Assembly (NCBI GenBank): GCA_021464245.1
Contig: JADCRB010000124.1
Span: forward strand, 310,001-374,000
Origin: Carallia brachiata
Lineage: Eukaryota > Streptophyta > Magnoliopsida > Malpighiales > Rhizophoraceae
Length of the DNA stretch: 64,000 nt
Reading direction: 5' to 3'
Shown here: piece by piece, positions 52,990-64,000 of the stretch
Layout: every line of letters begins with the position of its first letter
How positions within the stretch are numbered: position 1 is the stretch's first letter
Notes under the pieces: generated by a model
Databases searched by the model: none
Seen by the model: only the letters and a program-made list of their open reading frames with translations
What the model was told of the DNA's origin: nothing
Program-made: the position numbers and the translations under genes

Positions 52990-54233
52990 ACCCCACATGA
53001 AGACGAACCGATCATTCAAACGGAGACCAAGAAAAGTAACGGAAGTAACCAATCACCACTGGTAGTGATTCTGGACCCCTCATGGAACTTGTTTTGGGCA
53101 TTGGATGCTAGCAACAACAACGGGGGACTCCAGCTACGTTTCTGCTCTTTTACTTTTTTTTATTAATAATTAATTGACTGCAAAGCTACATGCCCTCAAC
53201 GACTCTACGCAACTACACTTCTATGATATCATAAAACATGGTCTGTTACTTCACTTTCCATTTTTCCTTCTTTATTTTTTGTTTTGTTTTTTTTTTACAG
53301 GAAGATTTTGATTGCCAAAAGGGCATAGCAAGGTGGACAGAGAGCCCAAAATCTCTAGTCAAGCAATCTTTCAGAATTCAACATATCTTCTTCTCTTGCT
53401 GACCGGCTTTGCCGGAAAAAACGCCATCGCATTTCAGTCTCCAGAAACATGCCATTTTCCGTCACCCCATAATACTGTCATCCCAAAATTTCTAAAAGAT
53501 TTAACCTATGGGATTATGCAGATATTCATTTTAGTATATGCATCTATTAATACAATAAACTGCGCATTCGAATTTATCAGTTTCCTTAACATTTTCGCTA
53601 ACTTCTATCAAACTTGGAAATAAGGGGCGATAATGCCATGCATCGTAGGCAGTTACATCCACAGTTCACAAATTTGAGGAATCCATAAGAAAAGTTGTTC
53701 ATGGGAATTAACTTGGGCCGTTAAACAAGCAATTGTAAACGGTAAATGAAAAAAAAAAAAAGCTCAGAAAAGGTAATGCTCTGAATCGGGTCAAAATGGC
53801 AGGTCCTCCCTCATTACGTGGGAAAAGACTAAAGCTCCCAACCTCAGTCCAGCTCAACGTAATTGTCATTAGGCCTGAAAAACTGAAGCATTAAAAGAAG
53901 GGCAACTATCGCTTTTGTCTTTTATGGGATAAACCCTGGACGCATTAAGCCTTTCGGGTAATAAAGTAGACAAACACCCTGAAAATATGGATGGTTCAGC
54001 AAATGATAGATAAACCAGCTCATCGGTTGACTGCAAACTCAGTAGAGTCAGTAACTCAGCTTATCACGCTTATCGCTACACTAGCAATTTTTTATTGATT
54101 TCAAGAGCAACTGAAAAAAATTCTAATAACTCCTGTAAAAGATTCCTGTACCAAACAAACAATTTGTAGTCCACATATAGAGAGATGAACATAGGGGGTT
54201 GTGGCAGGAAAAGGAAACAAGGGAGTCAAGTTT

Positions 54234-54476
54234 ATGGAATCGACATCTTCTCAACAAAGAAAAACTACTTCTCCTAAGAGGGAAAAAAGAATCAAACCAG
54301 GAAAAAAACGAAGGGAAGTGTCGTCTGCTCGGCAAGAGAGAGCCGCCTCTTCCTCACAAAGGCAAGATACCATTCAGCCAAAGAGTAGAGCTTTCAAGGA
54401 GACCAAAACAAGGCTGTACATAATCCGCCGTTGCATAAGCATGCTGGTTTGCTGGAGAAACCATGATGCTGAATAA
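54234..54476 (+). CDS. DVL: DVL/ROTUNDIFOLIA-like small polypeptide
   Basis: A single-exon frame of 80 residues. The N-terminal 50 residues are basic, Ser- and Gln-rich and poorly structured. The C-terminus KSRAFKETKTRLYIIRRC followed by ISMLVCWRNHD is the DVL/RTFL domain (about residues 50-78), whose known core is RLYIIRRCxxML-CW. These plant-specific peptides associate with the plasma membrane and, when overexpressed in Arabidopsis, limit polar cell proliferation and alter organ shape. The ATG at 54234 is the first in this frame after an upstream TAG at 54192, so the start is well defined. No intron is needed and the frame is intact. Genes of this size are often missed by annotation. The family call is strong; which DVL member is unknown. 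Confidence 0.88.
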   Translation: MESTSSQQRKTTSPKREKRIKPGKKRREVSSARQERAASSSQRQDTIQPKSRAFKETKTRLYIIRRCISMLVCWRNHDAE

Positions 54477-55113
54477 GGCAGCTAAGTGAAACATGGATTA
54501 GAGAGAGAGATTAAAGTATAGAGTAAGTATATGGTGCGCAAGCAATTTTCTCTAAGTAATATTCAAGCAATATAGTTTCTCTTATCTTCTATAACAACTT
54601 TTATATTGTTGAAAATTTATTTATTTATTTTTTTGCTACATTCTCTCCAAGACGCCAACTACTCTAAAACACTAATTCTGAAGCAACAAGACCAAACATA
54701 CTCAGGGACACAATAGATAATAGTTTCTGTAACCAATACATGCTAGCTGAATAGAGAGGAAAGAATGGCCTAAAATGACATAAGCTTAGGATAAAATAAT
54801 GATGTAGAGAAAAGTTTCTATATTAATACTAATCTTCCAATCTGTTGAGAAGGAATTGAGACAGTAAACTTTTTGGAGCAACTATTTTTCCATGTTTAGT
54901 GTGGTCCAAAATAAATTTGATACCTGTAAATAGATAATTTTGGTAGACCATCTAGATTTTGCATTTAGTCAGGGTACATAACCACACACACACACACACA
55001 AAAGAGTACTCATCAAACTTGGTAGAAGTTACATTACCAGAGTTCTGATCAACATGTTGCACAACAATTCACCAAATTATGTTAACACGCACACAAACAC
55101 ACACACACACACA

Positions 55114-55211
<98 letters not shown>

Positions 55212-55929
55212 GTTTGGCCTGGTCAAAAGTAGTAATAAAATTTAGAGTAGACGGATATATGCTCCAAGGCCTGTCAAAGGAAGTACTTCACCCGAAATTG
55301 TCCACTGCACACAACAGAAAAGTCTCTTTGATGACGGTTCGACCATTGTCACCATGACAGAGACCGAACCTTATGACTCCTAAACTTTAGAAGTAAATAA
55401 ACCAGTAAACACTAGCTTGCAAGCCACCATTAATTGAATGTAAAAACTGACTTAATGGCTTGTTACAACCCACTCACAAGCTAGGTTGCATTTGCTTCCT
55501 CGATTCATTGTCCTTCTTATTAGACCAAAATGTATGAGAACAACAATGGCTCTACATTGATGATGTACTAATCTTCGTGCCTCCAATTTGACAACAATAG
55601 AACTAATTTTGGCATAATAAGACAATTAAATTAATACCCTCAAGAAAACAAAAGCAAGCAAGCAAGCAAATGACATTGGAATGACTAGAAAGCGCATAAG
55701 TAGCAGTTCAATAGCTGGGCAAAATTAAAGAGAATAATAAGTGAAAAAGGTACAGTTTTATTGCGCGAAAATATTAATCCACGATAACCAATAAAGATAC
55801 AGCAATTTTCCTCAATTATAAAACCCTAAAAAAAAAATGCACAAAATAAAACCGTACAAGCTTCAATTTTTGGGGCAAAAAATTGGAGGTGGATGCCAAA
55901 GAGCGGTTTTAGGACCGACTGAATTGAAA
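54477..55929. other. Intergenic region with a large compound microsatellite
   Basis: It holds the likely 3' UTR of the DVL gene, a short (CA)n near 54984-55001, the compound microsatellite at 55096-55210, and unremarkable AT-rich DNA to the end of the next gene. No further gene is seen. Confidence 0.55.
55096..55210. repeat. (CA)n-(CT)n-(TA)n compound microsatellite
   Basis: About 115 bp made of three adjoining dinucleotide tracts: roughly 10 CA, 26 CT and 22 TA units. Reading frames across it are low-complexity artefacts. Confidence 0.97.
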
Positions 55930-56218
55930 TCAAACGGGGAGGCTGGCAACGTCGTGGCTTTGGGAAGGGTTGGTGGAAAGAGCGAGAGGGCGGTTTATGG
56001 CTTCGCACTTGTTGTCGTCGTCGTCGTCGTCTGGATCGGAGGTTGCGACGTTGACGCAAGAGAAGCGCTCGAGAGATGAGAAGAAGGCGAAGATGACGGT
56101 GGAGCTGACCCAATTGGCCACATAGTTCAGGTTCTCCAGCGACACGATGCTGTTATTGTTGTTGTTGTTGTTGTTGCTGCTGCTGTTGCTGCTTGCTGCT
56201 GCCGCCGCCGTTGTCCAT
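55930..56218 (-). CDS. Small conserved plant protein (NYVANW motif), frameshifted in a CAA tract
   Basis: The minus-strand frame ending at 55930 contains SIVSLENLNYVANWVSSTV, then FAFFSSLERFSCVNVATSDP, an Asp run and the C-terminus DVASLPV. Its biased codons and hydrophobic middle look like a real protein of about 95 residues; I think it belongs to a small uncharacterised plant family but cannot name it. No ATG lies in this frame before an upstream TGA. The only good start, ATG at 56218 (MDNGGGSSK followed by polyglutamine), is in another frame and hits TAA at 56153-56155 in the CAA repeat. Removing one base at that point would join the two. Either the repeat carries an indel or the gene starts differently. 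A possible splice acceptor (TTTGTGCAG) lies just upstream near 56290, perhaps a leader intron. Confidence 0.55.
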
Positions 56219-57693
56219 TGCTGATGGATCAAACAGATGACGATGCGGAAGAAAAAGCTTCAGAACTCTTGAAAAAGTAAGAGCATCCTGCACAAAACAA
56301 AGTAAGTTAATTTAATAATATTTAATAATTTATTTATTTATTTTTTAATTTAATATGTTTTTTTATTATTAATAATTTAAATTTTTTATATATTTATTAT
56401 ATTTTTAATCATACGTACCTATTTACTTTTTTTTTCAAAAAAATAAAACTCACTCCAAGTCAAAAATAGGGCCGGGGGTTTAACCGCCCTTTCTTTTTCT
56501 TTTTTTAATTTTTTTTGTCCAGTTTTTCAAATTATGATGCCTGGTGTAGGCAGTTTGTCAAGGCTGATCTCATCGTATTTACAAACTTTTACACGTGGCA
56601 TGTTTATTTGACAAAGTGTGTCATATCAAATCGTTAGGTCCATACATTAACAAAATTTATTATTATGTCATTACAGTATAATAAATTCAAAATCAAACGA
56701 CCCATCAATGTTATATTTAAAAATTAAAAAATTTATAATAGAATTAAAATAACAAAATAAAAATTAAATTAATACAAAAAATGTTTCTTATAAATATAAA
56801 TTAAATAAGATTAATGCATATTTTCATAAAGAAAATAATAGTTAAAAAAATAAAATATGAAAATTAACACCTTACAATTTTATCAAGAAAAATTATTATT
56901 ATACGTAAGAAAAGTATTAAATTGTAAACTCAAAACTTTGATAATGCAACAATTGTACATTTATATTTTATTTCGATTAAAAGAAAGTGAATAAAAAAAA
57001 TTAAAAAATATAATAATAATAATGGTATAATTGATAAAAAATAATAATTAAAAAATTATAATAAAAAAAATTAATAATAATTTATGAAAAAAATAAAAAT
57101 TAATTATTTAAATTAATAAAAAAATAAATATAAAATAAAATAAAATAAAATAAAATAAAAAAATTTTTCCAAATTACTCTTATCAACGAACTCAGTCCCA
57201 GTGGCAATTCAAATCCGCACCTTCGGCCAACATTCCATCGCTTACCCGCAAGGTCGTGGTAAATTTGATAAAAAAATAAAAAATAAAAATTTATGGACGA
57301 AAGGCTCAACTCCAAAGTCTGATCTCATCATTTTTTACCACGGCAAACCCCAACCGGTTAATTCGTGTGAGAGTTCAAGATAATTTTTTTTTTTTATCAC
57401 ACAGGTCAAAAATCCGCAACCACGATTAACTTAACACTTTAATTCGGATTTGGATGGGTAAAAGTAACGACAGGAAACAAAATCAGATTAGTGAGAAAAC
57501 AAACATAAAAGACATCCATGTACTTTTTTAACATTCAAAAAAGGTGGGAAGAAAGGGAAGGTTGTCTTCTCCCCTAGCTCTTCTACCATCAGAAAAATTA
57601 CAGTATCCTCACCCAACGTCACCTAAGCCTATATATCCTTCCGTCTCTTGCTCCCGCTTTCCAGCAGCGCTCAATGGATGGAAAGCCATTTTT
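56219..57693. other. AT-rich intergenic region
   Basis: Extremely AT-rich between about 56300 and 57170, with AAAAT pentamer repeats near 57130-57160. The part from 57400 to 57693 is the likely 3' UTR of the BiP gene. No other gene is seen. Confidence 0.6.
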
Positions 57694-60835
<3,142 letters not shown>

Positions 60836-61010
60836 CGCGCGTCAACTCAACTCCTTCCGCTCCCCCGTCGCTTCAACCTCAGAGTTGTTCGTCTTTCAAA
60901 AGTGTTCTCAAAATTTGAAATTAGGCCTGTCGATGCTCAGCAGAGACAGTTTCTCAGCGAAGCCGCGCGTGAGGAGCTCCGAGCATTTCTTTACAAGTCG
61001 TTTTATAGGG

Positions 61011-61017
61011 AGACTGC
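61011..61017 (-). promoter_or_regulatory. TATA box of the BiP gene
   Basis: TATAAAA on the minus strand, about 175 bp upstream of the BiP start codon. It sits between the start codon and the UPR element, as expected for a leader of roughly 140 bases. Confidence 0.65.
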
Positions 61018-61084
61018 CTTTCGCTTCTCGACCATTCCATGTCTGTTATGGGAGGAGAGTGCAACAGGGCAACATGTCATCGAA

Positions 61085-61100
61085 GGTGACGTGGACCAAT
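61085..61100 (-). promoter_or_regulatory. ERSE-II / P-UPRE element upstream of BiP
   Basis: Minus strand ATTGGTCCACGTCACC. Its first 11 bases match the ER stress element II consensus ATTGGNCCACG exactly, and the whole differs by one base from the plant UPR element ATTGGTCCACGTCATC known from BiP promoters. It lies about 70 bp upstream of the TATA box. bZIP factors such as bZIP60 or bZIP28 with NF-Y would be the expected binders (inference). Confidence 0.8.
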
Positions 61101-63662
61101 CAGACGTCGGCTTGGAAGGCGTTCGGCCAATGATATTGGACCTTGTGATGATGCTTCGTGGCCGCTTGTCATTGGAGAGATCTACGTGTTTGCCTTGTGG
61201 ATCTTTGCCTTTTTTAAAAAATTTCCTTTTTTTTTTTTTTCAAAACCGTTCGATGTACGGGTCCCATCTCAATATCAGGACCAATATTTCTATTTGTTGG
61301 GCTTTCCGACAAAGCCCAATAGCTCAACTGCAAGAGCAAACGTTAGGCCCAAACTTTTTGATTGGGTCATTTCAAATAAAATGTCGTAGCCTATAGGATC
61401 CAATATATGCAATAGCTACTTCACATGTACTAGACCAGATCATCCAAGCCTTTTTTCTTAAATGGGCTCACACAAAAAATCCAATTTTAATTAGTTCACC
61501 TAAATTTCACCGGTTGACCAACAGGGCCTAATTTTCATTTTCCTTTTTCATATTTGCGTCAAATATATGCGTAACATTTCATCTGGGTACAGATCCTTTT
61601 GAATTATTTTTCTTTCACTATTAATAGGCAATAAAACCCAATAGATTTTTGGGGTGTTTTCCGTTCGAATGAAATCAATATTCATCCCCATAAAGTATAA
61701 TTAGGTAAGTATGTTGGCTAACCATACAATGTGAAATAGAACCTAGCAAGTGTCTTTTTTTTTTTTTTTTTTCAATATTTTGCAGTTATTTGTTATCGAG
61801 GCCATGCATTCCGACTAATGCATCATTTGGATTTGGTCAAAAAAAGGTCATGGACACAAAAATTAAAAGATTTTAGGAAATTAATCTCATCGGTTATTTC
61901 GAGCTTGAGAAATCATTAGGGAGAAAGGTCATGGTTGAAGAGCTATTCTCATAAAACTGATTTCTGTCTAAGATTGTATGATGGTCAAGACTTTTACCTC
62001 TCCAGTGGCGATCATGATTCATTTTCGCTTAAATTTTTTTTGAGGAAAAAGCAATAGGGAAAAGTTAGTGCACTGGACACCACTTTCGGACAAATTGTCT
62101 GAATGGTAGCTATAAAATGCTTGAATTTTACAGGAAAAAAATTTTGAAGAAATTTTTTTTTTATTTGTTTCAGCATATATAATGTAAGATTTACACTTTA
62201 AGTTCTAAACTAATACTTATTTAATTTTACATTTTAATTTTATAAATTTTTTAAAAAAACTTTTTTCTAAAAAAATTTAATACAGTTACAACCAAGATAC
62301 ATCTTATTGCATTTTAGAGGTTTGTTCAAACACCACCTCCGACGCATTGCGCCCAAAGCAATAAGGTAAGAGGGTTAGGCGGTCAAGTTAAAAAAGGTGC
62401 TAATATGATATGACTGCCACCATCCTGATTTTGAGTGCCAACATTTCATATTCTTCTTGATTTATAAAAAAAAAAAAAAAAAAAAACAACTCATACTCTT
62501 CTCCGGTCCCCTCCCAACGAGAGGTGACATGTTTGGTCCATCGCCACTGTTCCATGCCAATGTCATCATAATACATCAAGCATTCAAAATGAAGCAATAG
62601 TGTATATTCTGGTATCATGACAATCTGCACTAATTGAATGCGTGCTTGATTTTTCATTCCGAAATGCTTGTCAATATACGAGTTGACTTTTGTCTCATTC
62701 TGGCTGCGGTGGAGGATTAGAGAGATCACTTGTCACCATGTGTCTCTAACTTTAGTAGAATACCCAATGCTGAGAGAACCTCACATAAAATCCACAACAG
62801 GAAAACAAGTTGTGCTAACAAGAAATGAGAATCAAAAATGGTTCATTAGTCATTTGGTAATTCTTTATCAAAAGAGCATAATAGTTGATACGATCTCAGC
62901 TAATTAGTTTTTTTTTAAAACCTATTTATCCTTGTTTTACTGGTATTTGGGTCCTTCTAATACAGCTAAATAGACAACCATATTAAAATTAGTTATGCAG
63001 GAGGCTTTCAGGTATTAAATGCAATTCTGTGTTGATTCCATGCATGGGATGTTGCAGGTGCTGGTTTTGTCTATGTTCAGAGTGCTTTTATTGTTGGTTC
63101 ACCTTATCTCACCTTCCCCTATTGATTTTGTCAAGGAAAATTGGATTCATACTAAAAATTATAATGCATGTGAGAATGCAAAGCACCATTCACATTAAAT
63201 ACAAAAGACGTTTGTGCCAATGGCTTCTTTGTTGATAAGGACAACACTAAATAGGCTGTGAAACTGACTCATGAATAATGGGCTCAGTGGATACAGTGCT
63301 CTTGAAAATACAATGGTATCTAGGGACTAGAGAAAAAAAGGCACAACACACAGATGCCAAGCTGAATTGAAAGACCTTGATAGCCATGCAAGGCGTAACA
63401 ATAGCATTTGGGGACAATAAAGGCGAAAGCTTGGATCCTGATGAGGTGACAGAAACTAATAGAGTTGACTTTTTCTTGTTTGCAAAAGGGTACGTGGATT
63501 TTATCACCATTTCCTTTCCGCAAAGCTTTTGAGTACAAATTGCACCAGAGTAATTTAAAACTTTACTGAGATCTGTCTTCTCCACCCAATATAACCTATT
63601 AATAACCCCTACCGTGGGAAGCTTTAACAAGCAAATAATACCATATGAGAAGAACACTAAAC
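61101..63662. other. Intergenic region upstream of BiP and of the right-edge gene
   Basis: A second CCAAT motif lies near 61128. Beyond about 61400 the DNA is AT-rich with T runs and no supportable gene. ORFs such as 62400-62729 and 63247-63678 (minus strand) lack family features. The last few hundred bases should hold the promoter of the gene beginning at 63663. Confidence 0.5.
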
Positions 63663-64000
63663 ATGGTTTCTCAGGCAAAACTAACCATATTTGTTGTTCT
63701 CCTCATACTCTCTGTTGATTTATTTGCAGGTTTCTCCTCGTTGATCGATTGATTTTTATATCAGTCTTGTTTGCCAGATATTCATGAAAAGCAAACTAAT
63801 GTTTCCCAATTTATTCTCTATTTCTCTTGCAGGTGGAGTTGCTGGTTTCAGGTGCAGAGGAATGAATCTTAGAAACTCACCGACTGAGGTAACCAAATCA
63901 TTTATGTAGAGCAACACTTGTATTGAACAGCAATTATGAAGTTAACCCTCGATTAATTCCTGGAAGAAAATTTGAAGATGGAAAACAAGAGTGTTCCTCA
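63663..64000 (+). CDS. Probable secreted protein, 5' part only (runs off the window)
   Basis: Exon 1 (63663-63729) encodes MVSQAKLTIFVVLLILSVDL followed by FA, a typical signal peptide with a long hydrophobic core. A 103-bp intron with GT and a good TTGCAG acceptor leads to exon 2 (63833-63888), which continues in phase with GGVAGFRCRGMNLRNSPTE and ends at a GTAACC donor. The third exon lies beyond the window. I do not recognise the family from 41 residues. The splice signals and phase agreement support a real gene, but without the remainder this is provisional; the minus-strand frame over the same DNA looks random. Confidence 0.5.

Larger units (their letters stand above)
49147..54233. other. 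Intergenic region between trehalase and DVL genes
   Basis: About 5 kb. The left few hundred bases are the trehalase promoter. There is a short direct repeat (GTTATGGATGA at about 49987 and 50018), a C19 run, a GAA microsatellite and AT-rich DNA. ORFs such as 53312-53623 look random. No gene is supported. Confidence 0.55.

Noticed and set aside
55054..55357. ORFs with HTHT, SLSL and YIYI repeats
   Set aside because: They are direct translations of the CA/CT/TA compound microsatellite.

Overview
This is nuclear DNA from a flowering plant, most likely a eudicot and possibly a woody one. The genes have many small GT-AG introns. Intergenic DNA is very AT-rich, with long homopolymers, microsatellites and short palindromic repeats. 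The encoded proteins are plant families (Dof factor, DVL/RTFL peptide, Tic32-type SDR, plant trehalase, BiP). I cannot name the species. No retrotransposon or transposase ORF, rRNA, organellar insertion, CRISPR array or prokaryotic-type system is visible.

Layout from left to right: ORMDL sphingolipid regulator (+, 3233-5914); Dof transcription factor of the DOF4.6/DOF1.8 type (-, 10075-11442); a 10.6 kb gene-free stretch with short inverted-repeat elements; a WDR44-like WD40 protein (+, 22100-25821), convergent with an RSM22/METTL17-type mitoribosome assembly factor (-, 26845-30566); an AT-rich block with repeated Helitron-like ends; a short-chain dehydrogenase (-, 35047-37517); a long repeat-rich gap; trehalase (-, 45736-49146); a DVL/RTFL peptide gene (+, 54234-54476); a small conserved protein (-, 55930-56218); the ER Hsp70 BiP (-, 57694-60835) with a TATA box and an unfolded-protein-response element upstream; and the first two exons of a probable secreted protein at the right edge.

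The genes are ordinary, unlinked housekeeping, regulatory and developmental genes; I see no cluster or pathway. The strongest unexpected signal is a set of single-base frameshifts. Exon-by-exon reconstruction of the WD40, RSM22 and trehalase genes shows four, probably five, places where one missing base breaks an otherwise intact reading frame, most of them in homopolymers. Five neighbouring genes (ORMDL, Dof, SDR, DVL, BiP) are unbroken. Uncorrected assembly indels fit this better than five independent inactivations, but real alleles cannot be excluded from sequence alone. Other points worth checking are a BiP ending in RDEL rather than HDEL, a degenerate telomere-like tract near 40.6 kb, three elements sharing a Helitron-like end, and two families of short AT-rich palindromic elements, one inside a dehydrogenase intron.
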